Of a DNA stretch of 40,599 nucleotides, positions 27,877-40,088 are shown piece by piece. Under the pieces are notes generated by a model. It had not been told where the DNA came from, made no database searches, and worked only from the letters and a program-made list of their open reading frames with translations. Source of the DNA: Pseudomonadota bacterium (GTDB lineage: Bacteria > Pseudomonadota > Gammaproteobacteria > Pseudomonadales > Halieaceae); NCBI GenBank assembly GCA_002862405.1, contig PKCZ01000037.1, forward strand, positions 1 to 40,599. The letters are read 5' to 3'. The position numbers were made by a program, and so were the translations under genes. Each line of letters begins with the position of its first letter. Positions within the stretch are counted from its first letter, which is position 1.

Positions 27877-29640
27877 TTAGTAGGTGCGAACTTTCGGCTG
27901 GAAAGTATCGACAGTTTTAGGGGTAAAGTTAACCGAACGCTTGCTGACCGCACGACCCTCACGATGGTAAATCGAGTGACACAGCCACTCGTCATCATTC
28001 CGCTCGGTGAAATCCTCTCTCGCATGCGCACCGCGACTCTCTCTACGCGCTTCCGCAACAATAGCGGTCGCTTCAGCTGTTTCAAACAGATTCTGCAATT
28101 CGAGACACTCGACACGCGCCGTGTTGAACGCATTACTCTTGTCTTCCAGCTTCACGTTATCAACACGCTCTTTAAGATCGTCGAGTTTCTTGATGCCTTC
28201 CTGCATGAACTCACCCTTTCGGAATACACCAAAGTAGTTCTGCATGACGCCTTGAAGCTCTTTACGTAGTGCTGAGACGTTCTCGCCATCGTTGAGCTCG
28301 TTCAGCGCAACAAGTCGCTCATTCGCCGATTCGATGTCAGTTACAGAGGCATCACGCATTTCAATGCCTTGTCGCAACGCATCCTCGATAAACAAGCCAG
28401 AGGCGCGACCAAATACCACCAGATCCAGCAGCGAGTTACCGCCAAGTCGGTTTGCACCGTGAACGGATACACAAGCCACCTCACCACAGGCATACAGGCC
28501 AGGAATTACCTGGTCGCTACCAGCGGCATCGACGGTCAGCGCTTGCCCATGAATGTTCGTGGGAATACCACCCATCATGTAATGGCAGGTAGGTACTACA
28601 GGAATAGGCTCTTTGACCGGATCGACATGAGCAAACGTGCGCGACAACTCACAGATACCCGGTAAGCGAGACTCAAGCACCTCCTCTCCCAGGTGATCGA
28701 GCTTCAGCTTCACGTGATCACCATCAGGACCAAAACCGCGACCTTCCAGAATCTCAAGAATCATCGAGCGCGCGACTACGTCACGACCAGCCAAATCTTT
28801 CGCATTTGGCGCATAACGCTCCATGAAGCGCTCACCGTCAGCATTAATCAGGTAACCGCCCTCACCTCGACAACCCTCGGTAACCAAGGTGCCTGCACCG
28901 TAAATACCCGTTGGGTGGAACTGCCACATTTCCATGTCCTGAACCGGCACGCCTGCTCTGAGAGCCATGCCCACGCCATCACCAGTGTTAATGTGTGCAT
29001 TCGTCGTAGAGGCGTAGATACGGCCCGCACCACCCGTTGCGAAAACGGTTGCTTTGGATTTCACATAGACGGTCTCGCCGGTCTCAATACAGATCGCGAT
29101 AACACCGACAACGGCACCGTCCTGATTCTTGACAAGATCAGTCGCGAACCACTCATTGAAAAATACGGTCTCGTTCTTAACGTTGTTTTGATACAACGTG
29201 TGCAGCAACGCATGACCGGTACGGTCAGCCGCCGCACACGTTCGCGCTGCCTGCCCGCCCTCACCGAAATTCTTTGACTGTCCACCAAAGGGGCGTTGGT
29301 AAATACGACCCTCTTCTGTTCGCGAGAACGGCAACCCCATGTGCTCGAGCTCAAAAATTGCTTCTGGGCCAACAGAGCACATGTACTCGATGGCATCTTG
29401 ATCACCAATGTAGTCACTGCCTTTTACGGTGTCGTACATGTGCCAGCGCCAATCGTCTTGTGGATCAGCACTTGCAATAGCGCATGTAATCCCGCCTTGC
29501 GCACTCACCGTGTGTGAGCGTGTCGGAAATACCTTTGAAATAACGGCTGTTTTGTAACCAGATTGAGCCAACTGGAGTGCCGCACGCATACCTGCGCCAC
29601 CCCCACCAACGATGACTCCATCAAACGAGATCGTTCGCAT
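27877..29640 (-). CDS. sdhA: Succinate dehydrogenase flavoprotein subunit SdhA
   Basis: SdhA oxidises succinate to fumarate with covalently bound FAD. The 587-aa chain begins [20 protein letters not shown], has the FAD-linking His43 in [10 protein letters not shown], the active-site HPTGIYGAG and [11 protein letters not shown], and [21 protein letters not shown] start at ATG 29640, which follows GGGAGAAGCAAAGAG. An ATG seven codons earlier begins directly after a small intercistronic hairpin and adds residues not typical of the family. sdhB follows after 18 bp. Confidence 0.98.
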   Translation of the reverse strand: MRTISFDGVIVGGGGAGMRAALQLAQSGYKTAVISKVFPTRSHTVSAQGGITCAIASADPQDDWRWHMYDTVKGSDYIGDQDAIEYMCSVGPEAIFELEHMGLPFSRTEEGRIYQRPFGGQSKNFGEGGQAARTCAAADRTGHALLHTLYQNNVKNETVFFNEWFATDLVKNQDGAVVGVIAICIETGETVYVKSKATVFATGGAGRIYASTTNAHINTGDGVGMALRAGVPVQDMEMWQFHPTGIYGAGTLVTEGCRGEGGYLINADGERFMERYAPNAKDLAGRDVVARSMILEILEGRGFGPDGDHVKLKLDHLGEEVLESRLPGICELSRTFAHVDPVKEPIPVVPTCHYMMGGIPTNIHGQALTVDAAGSDQVIPGLYACGEVACVSVHGANRLGGNSLLDLVVFGRASGLFIEDALRQGIEMRDASVTDIESANERLVALNELNDGENVSALRKELQGVMQNYFGVFRKGEFMQEGIKKLDDLKERVDNVKLEDKSNAFNTARVECLELQNLFETAEATAIVAEARRESRGAHAREDFTERNDDEWLCHSIYHREGRAVSKRSVNFTPKTVDTFQPKVRTY

Positions 29641-29662
29641 CTCTTTGCTTCTCCCAAGCATA

Positions 29663-29678
29663 CCTCGCTGTCGCGAGG
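29663..29678 (-). other. Intercistronic hairpin between sdhD and sdhA
   Basis: On the minus strand CCTCGC and GCGAGG form a perfect 6-bp stem around a GACA tetraloop. It sits between the sdhD stop (29680-29682) and the sdhA ribosome-binding site. No T run follows. It could tune the ratio of membrane anchor to catalytic subunits, or simply protect the mRNA; this is inference. Confidence 0.45.
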
Positions 29679-29679
29679 C

Positions 29680-30039
29680 TTAACCCCAAATTACGTGTAT
29701 TACCCAGATCGCGTAGACCACAAGGGCCAGCACGACGGCGATTTGCAACACGGGCCGCACCACGTTACCAACGGGCCCGAGCATGTACTCGGTCAGGTAG
29801 TCCGTGAATACGGTCCACAGGCCGATCCATGCGTGCGACACGTACGCCCCGATCGCGAGCAAAGTAAACACCTTCATTGCCGTCGTGTCGTGAAGCGCAC
29901 GCCATGAAGTGTAGTCAATCCCAGTGGCTATCTGGACACCAATAAACAAAAAATATGCGAGCAGGATGAGCGAACTAACGCGCTGTATCAGCCAGTCAGA
30001 TAAACCATTGCGACTAAAGCTAGTGACCTGAGTTACCAC
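29680..30039 (-). CDS. sdhD: Succinate dehydrogenase membrane anchor SdhD
   Basis: SdhD is the small cytochrome b anchor subunit. It has three transmembrane helices (about 20-38, 55-78 and 90-115 in this numbering). Conserved features are SRNGLSDWLIQRVSSL near the N-terminus and SHAWIGLWTVFTDY, whose histidine is the expected heme ligand. I prefer the GTG at 30039 (119 aa, MVTQVTSFS, the usual family start) with GGGGA 7 nt upstream. An ATG at 30054 would add five residues. Either start overlaps the end of sdhC, by 7 or 22 bp. Confidence 0.94.
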   Translation of the reverse strand: MVTQVTSFSRNGLSDWLIQRVSSLILLAYFLFIGVQIATGIDYTSWRALHDTTAMKVFTLLAIGAYVSHAWIGLWTVFTDYLTEYMLGPVGNVVRPVLQIAVVLALVVYAIWVIHVIWG

Positions 30040-30422
30040 AACACAATCCCCCATGCGACTGCAGCCAAAGCGGATGCAGCAAATAAGATGCGCGCGCCCA
30101 AGGCACCGCCTTTGAAATCTTCACCGATGCCCATATCCATAATGAGATGGCGAATACCGGCAAGCGCGTGATAACTGAAGGCCACTAGAAACGCCCACAG
30201 CGCGGCCTTAGCACCTGCGCTCGAGAGTAGCGTGCCCAATTGATTGAAGCTCTCTTCCGACGCGAGACTGGCATCTAGCGCCCAGACGAGTAAAACACTG
30301 GACATAAACAACAGAACTCCGGTGACACGATGCGAAATAGAGGCATACGCTGTCACCGGAAGTTTGATGGTACTGATATCGAGATTGACAGGACGGTTGT
30401 CCTTGCTGCCGCGTGGTTTCAC
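30033..30422 (-). CDS. sdhC: Succinate dehydrogenase cytochrome b556 subunit SdhC
   Basis: SdhC is the larger membrane anchor, which helps bind heme b and ubiquinone. The 129-aa protein has RPVNLDISTIKLPVTAYASI and the quinone-site SISHRVTGVLL, then the heme-region SYHALAGIRHLIMDMG, and three hydrophobic helices. The start is a GTG at 30422 with GGGGG 7 nt upstream. It is the first gene of sdhCDAB, about 37 nt from the predicted transcription start. Confidence 0.96.
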   Translation of the reverse strand: MKPRGSKDNRPVNLDISTIKLPVTAYASISHRVTGVLLFMSSVLLVWALDASLASEESFNQLGTLLSSAGAKAALWAFLVAFSYHALAGIRHLIMDMGIGEDFKGGALGARILFAASALAAVAWGIVLW

Positions 30423-30466
30423 TTAATAGCCCCCAGAGCGATCGAGTGGTCTGAATTCGAGGCGTG

Positions 30467-30495
30467 AGTATATGTAGTCACTCCGCCACTGACAA
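30467..30495 (-). promoter_or_regulatory. Sigma-70 promoter of sdhCDAB
   Basis: On the minus strand TTGTCA (30490-30495) and TATACT (30467-30472) are 17 bp apart, each 5 of 6 matches to consensus. Transcription would start near 30460. The divergent gltA gene must use signals in the remaining 30496-30634; a TAAAAT at 30568-30573 is the best -10 there, but no clear -35 accompanies it. Confidence 0.75.
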
Positions 30496-30634
30496 ATTCA
30501 TCTCGCAAACTATGACCATCTGTCGCGTTTTAACCGATGTCTGTCGTGCTTTATCCGCGCAATGTTGTAAAATTGCGAGATTCCAAAGGCGCCGCTAAAG
30601 TAGCGCCACAAAAAACGAGGTGGGGGGACACGTA

Positions 30635-31930
30635 ATGACAGGCAAGACAGCAAAGCTTTCTATTCCGCAAAGCGATAACAGCACGCTAGACATCGACTTA
30701 CCTGTCTATGAAGGCTCGCTGGGGCCCGACGTTATCGATGTGGCAAAGCTGACGTCTCAGGGTCACTTCACCTTTGACCCGGGTTTTACCTCAACCGCGT
30801 CTTGCGAATCTAAAATTACGTTTATTGATGGCGAGAAGGGCGTCCTTTTGCACCGGGGCTACCCTATCGAGCAGCTCGCAGAGCAATCGGATTACCTCGA
30901 GACTTGCTACCTACTTCTTAACGGCGAGCTGCCGAATGCGGCAGAGAAAAAAGCTTTCGTGGACATGGTGACAAACCACACCATGGTGCATGAGCAAATT
31001 CGAACATTCTTCAATGGCTTCAGACGTGACGCTCACCCCATGGCAATCATGTGCGGCGTTGTCGGCGCGCTGTCGGCGTTCTACCACGACTCGACTGATA
31101 TCTCGGACCCCTACCACCGCGAGGTTGCCGCGTTCAGACTGATTGCGAAAATGCCAACCATTGCTGCAATGAGTTACAAGTTCTCGATTGGCCAACCCTT
31201 TATGTATCCGCGCAATGACCTGGATTACTCGGCAAACTTCTTGCACATGATGTTCGGCAACCCTTGCGAGCCCAGCGTGATTTCGCCCACCCTCGCACGT
31301 GCCATGGATCGCATATTCCTGTTGCATGCGGACCACGAACAAAATGCTTCGACATCAACGGTTCGCCTCGCAAGCTCATCGCAGGCAAACCCCTTTGCTT
31401 GCATTGCTGCTGGCATTGCAGCGCTCTGGGGCCCATCACACGGCGGCGCGAATGAGGCGGTTGTAAAGATGCTCGACGAAATCGGTGATGTATCCAGAAT
31501 TGACGAATTCGTTGCCCGCGCTAAAGACAAGAATGATCCCTTCCGTTTGATGGGCTTTGGCCACCGTGTGTATAAGAACTTCGACCCGCGAGCGAAGGTC
31601 ATGAAGCAAGCTGCCGACGAAGTGTTGGTTGAGCTGGGTATTCAGGACGAGAACCTTGAAATCGCTAAACGACTTGAAGAAATCGCACTCAGCGATCCCT
31701 ACTTCATCGAGAAGAAACTCTACCCTAACGTCGATTTCTATTCCGGCATCATCCTCAAAGCGCTGGGAATTCCGACTTCCATGTTCACCGTGATCTTTGC
31801 TGTCGGTCGAACCGTGGGCTGGGTTGCGCACTGGAACGAGATGATCGGTGGCAGCTACCGCATCGGTCGTCCACGTCAGCTCTACACCGGCTATGAAGCT
31901 CGCGATTTCGTATCTGTTGAGAATCGATAA
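30635..31930 (+). CDS. gltA: Citrate synthase GltA (type I)
   Basis: GltA condenses oxaloacetate and acetyl-CoA. The 431-aa length and the N-terminal beta-rich domain ([20 protein letters not shown]) mark the NADH-sensitive hexameric type I enzyme of Gram-negative bacteria. Catalytic regions are visible: [32 protein letters not shown], and [13 protein letters not shown], followed by an aspartate-bearing NVDFYSG. GGGGGG precedes ATG 30635; an in-frame GTG at 30620 lies inside that purine run and is unlikely. The gene is divergent from sdhC, as in Pseudomonas. Its TAA overlaps the start of the next gene by one base. The leader has a GGCGC/GCGCC stem-loop near 30588-30607 of unknown use. Confidence 0.98.
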   Translation: MTGKTAKLSIPQSDNSTLDIDLPVYEGSLGPDVIDVAKLTSQGHFTFDPGFTSTASCESKITFIDGEKGVLLHRGYPIEQLAEQSDYLETCYLLLNGELPNAAEKKAFVDMVTNHTMVHEQIRTFFNGFRRDAHPMAIMCGVVGALSAFYHDSTDISDPYHREVAAFRLIAKMPTIAAMSYKFSIGQPFMYPRNDLDYSANFLHMMFGNPCEPSVISPTLARAMDRIFLLHADHEQNASTSTVRLASSSQANPFACIAAGIAALWGPSHGGANEAVVKMLDEIGDVSRIDEFVARAKDKNDPFRLMGFGHRVYKNFDPRAKVMKQAADEVLVELGIQDENLEIAKRLEEIALSDPYFIEKKLYPNVDFYSGIILKALGIPTSMFTVIFAVGRTVGWVAHWNEMIGGSYRIGRPRQLYTGYEARDFVSVENR

Positions 31931-33063
31931 TGCAAATCGGTAACACCCGAGTAGTCATCTCAGGGGCGGGTCTTTTGACCCCTGCTGAGAGCGTGAGCAA
32001 CCGCGAGCTGGTGGAGTCGTTTAACGCTTGGGTTGATCACTACAATGCGGAGCATGCCGACGCGATCGCGGCAGGTGAGGTGGAGCCTAAAGGCCACTCA
32101 AACGTAGAGTTTATAGAAAAAGCTTCGGGCATTAAATCGCGCTTCGTTATGAACAAAGCGGGCATCGTTGATCCCATGCGCATGATGCCGAGGCTGGAGC
32201 CTCGCTCTAACGAAGAACCCTCGGTTATGTGTGAAATTGCTGTGGCTGCGGCGAAACAAGCCATGGAACAGGCCAATGTCACTGCCGATGATATTGACGC
32301 TGTACTTGTCGCTGCATCAAATATGGAGCGGGCCTACCCAGCTATGGCCATTGAGGTACAAGCAGAGTTGGGCATAAAGGGCTTTGCCTTCGATATGAAC
32401 GTCGCTTGCTCCTCCGCCACCTTTGGCATTCAGCAGGCCTACGACATGGTTGTGTCAGGTAACGCCCGCCGTGTCCTGATGGTTAACCCAGAAATATGCA
32501 CCGGACACCTGAACTTCCGCGATCGCGACTCGCACTTCATTTTTGGCGATGTTGCCACAGCTGTCGTGATTGAGTCTGCCGAACATTGCAGATCAGACCA
32601 CGCGTTTGAGATTTTGGACACCAAACTGCAAACCATTTACTCAAATAACATTCGCAATAACTTCGGATTCTTGAACCGCGCAACTGAAGAAGGCGTGGGT
32701 CAGGTGGATAAGCTGTTTGTGCAGGAAGGCCGCAAAGTCTTCCGCGAGGTTTGTCCTGCTGTTGCTGAGCAGATCACACAGCAGCTTGCCAAAATGGAAA
32801 TTGACCCCGATTCGCTAAAGCGCATATGGCTGCACCAGGCCAACAAGAATATGAATGAGTTGATAGCGAAGAAGGTCTTGGGCCGTGAGCCCAGCGATGA
32901 AGAGTCACCGACGATCCTAGACGAATATGCCAATACGTCTTCCGCGGGATCTGTCATCGCCTTCAAGAAATACAACGAGGATTTCGAACCCGGCGACCTG
33001 GGCGTGCTCTCTTCGTTTGGCGCCGGCTACAGTATTGGCTCTATTGTCCTGAAGCGAATCTAG
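31930..33063 (+). CDS. Beta-ketoacyl-ACP synthase III-type condensing enzyme
   Basis: This 377-aa thiolase-fold enzyme has the FabH catalytic triad: Cys160 in DMNVACSSATFG, His302 in IWLHQANKNMNEL and Asn335 in EYANTSSAGS. It is longer than housekeeping FabH (about 320 aa) because of an N-terminal insert near 30-60. In this it resembles the second FabH-like proteins of pseudomonads, such as PA3286, which condense medium-chain acyl-CoA with malonyl-ACP and feed beta-oxidation products back into fatty acid synthesis. The TAATG overlap with gltA implies joint expression with citrate synthase, a link between acyl-CoA supply and the TCA cycle. Substrate chain length is inferred. Its stop overlaps that of hisC. 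Confidence 0.9.
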   Translation: MQIGNTRVVISGAGLLTPAESVSNRELVESFNAWVDHYNAEHADAIAAGEVEPKGHSNVEFIEKASGIKSRFVMNKAGIVDPMRMMPRLEPRSNEEPSVMCEIAVAAAKQAMEQANVTADDIDAVLVAASNMERAYPAMAIEVQAELGIKGFAFDMNVACSSATFGIQQAYDMVVSGNARRVLMVNPEICTGHLNFRDRDSHFIFGDVATAVVIESAEHCRSDHAFEILDTKLQTIYSNNIRNNFGFLNRATEEGVGQVDKLFVQEGRKVFREVCPAVAEQITQQLAKMEIDPDSLKRIWLHQANKNMNELIAKKVLGREPSDEESPTILDEYANTSSAGSVIAFKKYNEDFEPGDLGVLSSFGAGYSIGSIVLKRI

Positions 33064-34124
33064 CCGTTTAGATACTCAGCCAGAGCGCTCAATAAACGCG
33101 CCTGCTCGTCCTTTGTACCCACCGTAATGCGGACCCAAGGCAGCAGGTCGTCGCTAGACCAGCTACGAACGAGAATGTTTTGGCTTTTCAAATACTCGGT
33201 GAACGCTAGGCCCGTATGTGCAGGGTGCGACGCGAGGACAAAGTTAGCCTCGGACGGCAACACTGAGAAACCGAGTTGCGTGAGCCCTACGGTCAGCTCG
33301 GCCCGATTTTCTTTCACAGTCGCTGACGCCGCCGCAAACCAGGCCGAGTCTGAAACCGCAGCGGTGGCGACGCACTGCGCATAAGCGTCAACAGGATACG
33401 AATTAAATGAGTCCTTTACTCGGCGGAGTCCTTCCACAAGGTTGGCATGTGCAAGCGCATAACCGACGCGCAAGCCTGCAAGTGCATGACTCTTGGAGAA
33501 GCTTCGGGTGATCAGCAAATTATCGTATTGGTTGATGAGGGATACCGCGGAAGCTGCACCAAAGCCAAAGTAGGCCTCATCGACCAGCACCAGACGATTG
33601 AGACTGTGTGCGACCAATTCCTCGATTGTTTCCAGTGGCAAGCTCAAACCCGTTGGCGCATTAGGATTGGGAAACACCACAGGACCATCCCACGCCTTGA
33701 GTGCTTCAACATCAATCGAAAGATCAGAGTTCATGGGCACCTGATGTAGTCCCTGCCCGAGCAACTTGGCCCATACTGGGTAGAAGGTATAAGTCATAGC
33801 AGGCGCGGCAGGCACTTTATCGGTATCGGACAGGAAGGCGGTCCATGCAAACGCCAATACTTCGTCCGAGCCATTTGTCACCAGTATCTGATCAGACGAA
33901 ACGTTATTCGCTTTGGCAATTGCCTGGGTGAGAAGCCACGAGGTTGAGTCTGGGTAACGTCGCAAACGCTCGAGATCTAACTTCTGGCCAGCCAACACTG
34001 CTCCTGAAGAAGGAGCGAGCGCGTGCTCATTAGTATTTAGCTTGATAACGTCGCTGTTCTGCGCCTGCTCACCCGGTGTGTATGGCGAAAGACGCTGCAG
34101 CGTGTCTGACCAGAGGCGATGCAT
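33060..34124 (-). CDS. hisC: Histidinol-phosphate aminotransferase HisC
   Basis: HisC transfers an amino group from glutamate to imidazole acetol phosphate in histidine synthesis. The 354-aa class I/II PLP enzyme has the family N-terminal block LSPYTPGEQ and IKLNTNEHALAPS, then NPNAPTG, LVDEAYFGFG and the cofactor lysine in RSFSKSHALAGLRVGYA. I start at ATG 34124, which has GGGG 6 nt upstream. A frame open to 34307 would add 61 residues with no family resemblance. The gene stands apart from other his genes; many gammaproteobacteria carry a second hisC whose product also acts on aromatic amino acids. It ends in a CTAG shared with the converging gene. Confidence 0.92.
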   Translation of the reverse strand: MHRLWSDTLQRLSPYTPGEQAQNSDVIKLNTNEHALAPSSGAVLAGQKLDLERLRRYPDSTSWLLTQAIAKANNVSSDQILVTNGSDEVLAFAWTAFLSDTDKVPAAPAMTYTFYPVWAKLLGQGLHQVPMNSDLSIDVEALKAWDGPVVFPNPNAPTGLSLPLETIEELVAHSLNRLVLVDEAYFGFGAASAVSLINQYDNLLITRSFSKSHALAGLRVGYALAHANLVEGLRRVKDSFNSYPVDAYAQCVATAAVSDSAWFAAASATVKENRAELTVGLTQLGFSVLPSEANFVLASHPAHTGLAFTEYLKSQNILVRSWSSDDLLPWVRITVGTKDEQARLLSALAEYLNG

Positions 34125-34419
34125 GTATGACCCCAATAAAAACAATCGTGGATGGCCGTCGTCGACCGATATCAGCGATCCGCACGAGATGCTGCGTCGC
34201 AAGTATATATAAAAAGTGCCTTGCACATTTGCCTGGACCGAATACCCACCGATCATCAACGGTGTTTCGCCTAGAAAAACCGTTATGAACGAAAAATTCT
34301 CTGACAATAGGCTGTCCTAGCACACCTCTGAGCAGCGGCAAGGAGCGACGGATAACTGCCCCCATGCTGAGAGTGGCCTTAGGCATTGATCGAGTTAGTA
34401 CTGGGCTCTGGTTATTAGG
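34125..34419 (-). other. Intergenic region between phoR and hisC
   Basis: This 295-bp gap holds no gene I can support. Short open frames on both strands lack family features and are probably chance. On the minus strand an AT-rich TTTTTATATATACTT (about 34202-34216) could hold the -10 of a hisC promoter, leaving about 70 nt of leader, but no good -35 is seen. No terminator for phoBR is visible. Confidence 0.5.
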
Positions 34420-35724
34420 CTACTGTAAAGCCGCTTGAATTCCCTTCTGATGGGGCTTGAAGACCATGGAAAATACTGACCCCTGACCATAAACACTGTC
34501 GATCAGTAGCTCTGCGTTGTGGCTAACGGCCACGTGTTTGACGATCGCCAATCCCAGCCCGGTACCTCCCGTTGCCTGGTTTCGGCTCTTATCGACTCGG
34601 TAGAAACGCTCGGTCAGACGTGGAATATGCTGTGGCTTAATCCCCTCTCCCTCATCCCGAACAGTCAAGGTTGGAAGGCCCGAGTCTAGCTTCCACTCCA
34701 CGGTGACAAGATCGTCATGACCGCTGTACTTCAGCGCATTGACAACCAAATTACTCACCGCACTGTGGAGTTCGGTTGCATCACCCAAAATGACATCGTC
34801 GTGCTCTAAATGCGTATCGATTTTACGTTCCGGGTAGGCGGCCCTCAGATCTTCTATGATCTCCGCAACCAGATCCGTCATGTTAATGGGCAGCGTCTTA
34901 TCGGCGCCCTCAATCGTTTCAATTCGTGACAACCATAATAAGTCCTTTAAAAGCATCTCCATGCGAACCACTTGCATGTCCATTTGAACCAATGGACGCT
35001 GAATCTTTGAAACGAGATCCGAATCCAGCGACTGAAGGTTTTCAACGTAGCCTTTAAGTACCGTAAGAGGCGTCCGCAATTCATGTGAGACGTTACCCAC
35101 GAAGTCGCGACGCATCATTTCGAGCTTGTACTGCTCGGTGATGTCTTTGATAAAAATCAGTTTATCGCCGCCACCAAAGCTCGATACCTCAACTTGCAAG
35201 CAACGCTTTTGTTCACTGGACGGTGGAATGCGCAATGGGACTTTAAAATCGCCCACCGCCAAATAATCTGAAAAATTGGGTAGGCGCATCTTACTAACCA
35301 GTGGTCTACCCTCATCCTTATCGAGGCTAATTCCCAAGAGACTGCCGGCCGAGTCATTCATCCACGCAATGTTGCCCCATGGATCGGTGATGATCGCGGC
35401 ATCGCGCATCGATTTCAGTGAGTCCTGTAGATAATGTAGTGACGACTCGAGACGACCCTGTGCTTCCGCACTCTGGCTCTGGAGACGATGAATATAATCG
35501 AACAGCAGCCCCCAAACACCGGCGGCCTGAGGAGGCTCCTCAGCAACTTCCGATAACCACTGCTCAACCCGGAACATCTGATAGCTCCAGTAGAGCAGCA
35601 CAACCATCAAGGATACGAGTAAGCCGCTAGCGACGCTCCCAAAAAAGAAGCCCAAGGCTGCGCCAACGCCCAGAATGGCAAGCACTCGAAAGAGCGCCAG
35701 CCACCAATGCTTCAGAAAGGTCAC
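34420..35724 (-). CDS. phoR: Phosphate-regulon sensor histidine kinase PhoR
   Basis: PhoR senses phosphate status through the Pst system and phosphorylates PhoB. The 434-aa protein has two N-terminal membrane helices (about 10-29 and 33-48) with almost no periplasmic part, as expected for PhoR. A charged linker follows, then a PAS domain (about 95-195), HisKA with the phospho-accepting His214 in FVGNVSHELRTPL, and a HATPase with NLVVNALKYSG, VRDEGEGI and GGTGLGLAIVKH. It overlaps phoB by 4 nt (ATGA). No pst or phoU genes are in the window. Confidence 0.95.
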   Translation of the reverse strand: MTFLKHWWLALFRVLAILGVGAALGFFFGSVASGLLVSLMVVLLYWSYQMFRVEQWLSEVAEEPPQAAGVWGLLFDYIHRLQSQSAEAQGRLESSLHYLQDSLKSMRDAAIITDPWGNIAWMNDSAGSLLGISLDKDEGRPLVSKMRLPNFSDYLAVGDFKVPLRIPPSSEQKRCLQVEVSSFGGGDKLIFIKDITEQYKLEMMRRDFVGNVSHELRTPLTVLKGYVENLQSLDSDLVSKIQRPLVQMDMQVVRMEMLLKDLLWLSRIETIEGADKTLPINMTDLVAEIIEDLRAAYPERKIDTHLEHDDVILGDATELHSAVSNLVVNALKYSGHDDLVTVEWKLDSGLPTLTVRDEGEGIKPQHIPRLTERFYRVDKSRNQATGGTGLGLAIVKHVAVSHNAELLIDSVYGQGSVFSMVFKPHQKGIQAALQ

Positions 35725-36431
35725 TCGGAGACCACACCTTTAGCTGAGAAACGGTAGCCTGTTCCTCTAACGGTCTGAATGAGATCGCTGTAGTCGTGAA
35801 CGCCGCCCTCCAGCGCCTTCCTCAGTCGTCTAATGTGCACATCAACGGTGCGCTCTTCGACATAAACGTTGGCACCCCACACGTGATCAAGTAACTGGTT
35901 GCGCGTGTAGGCCCGCTCCGGGTGGGACATAAAGAACTGAAGCAAATTAAATTCGGTGGGACCCATTTCAATCGGCGAATTGGCCACAAAAATGCGTCGG
36001 CTATCGACATCGAGAACTAGCTCGCCGACCTCCAGTCGGTCGCGCTGTTCGCCCCCGACGCTTCTACGCAGCAGCGCCTTGATCCGGGCAATCAGCTCGC
36101 GCGGTGCAAAGGGCTTGGTTACGTAATCGTCCGCGCCCGCGTCAAGGCCTTGAATGACGTTATCCTCGGCTACCTTCGCCGTTAACATGATCACAGGTAT
36201 TTCAGCGGTGGTGTCGTTTTTCTTTAGCCGTCGAAGCAGCTCGAGACCGCTGCCGCCTGGGAGCATCCAATCCAACAACACGATCGCTGGTCGCTCGTCC
36301 ACAATGAGGCGGTGCGCGTCTTGTATGTTCTCTGCCTCTAGACATTCGAAGTCCGCGATTTCAAGCGCCATTCGCAACATATCGCGAATCGAGAATTCGT
36401 CATCAACAATCAGTACTTTTTTCGACACCAT
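35721..36431 (-). CDS. phoB: Phosphate-regulon response regulator PhoB
   Basis: PhoB is an OmpR-family activator. The 236-aa protein has a receiver domain with LIVDDEFSIRD, phosphorylation site Asp54 in LLDWMLPGGSG, and the conserved TAK and DYVTKPF. A winged-helix DNA-binding domain follows (ERAYTRNQLLDHVWGANVYV, then EERTVDVHIRRLRKALE). AGGAAGG is upstream of ATG 36431. Five PhoB half-sites precede the gene, so it should activate itself under phosphate limitation. phoR is coupled downstream. Confidence 0.97.
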   Translation of the reverse strand: MVSKKVLIVDDEFSIRDMLRMALEIADFECLEAENIQDAHRLIVDERPAIVLLDWMLPGGSGLELLRRLKKNDTTAEIPVIMLTAKVAEDNVIQGLDAGADDYVTKPFAPRELIARIKALLRRSVGGEQRDRLEVGELVLDVDSRRIFVANSPIEMGPTEFNLLQFFMSHPERAYTRNQLLDHVWGANVYVEERTVDVHIRRLRKALEGGVHDYSDLIQTVRGTGYRFSAKGVVSE

Positions 36432-36462
36432 CGAGAAACACCTTCCTCACAGTCACCGGTTA

Positions 36463-36518
36463 ATGACACCCATGTGACGATAAAATTTAATGACATTAAA
36501 GTGACATTAAAATGACGG
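36463..36518 (-). promoter_or_regulatory. Pho-box array upstream of phoB
   Basis: In minus-strand sense five half-sites of the form (T/C)GTCA recur, at plus positions 36464, 36475, 36491, 36502 and 36513. The first two are 11 bp apart and so are the last three; the two groups are separated by 16 bp. A standard Pho box is two 7-bp repeats like CTGTCAT with 4 AT-rich bases between, giving this 11-bp period. The sites lie in the 90 bp between the transglycosylase gene and phoB and point toward phoB. The -10 is not certain; TTTTAT between the groups is one candidate. Confidence 0.82.
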
Positions 36519-36521
36519 CGA

Positions 36522-40077
<3,556 letters not shown>

Positions 40078-40088
40078 TACCTATTCCC

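Noticed and set aside
34125-34386. Open frames on both strands between phoR and hisC
   Set aside because: They overlap one another or the hisC start, have no ribosome-binding sites or family motifs, and their composition looks like translated noncoding DNA.
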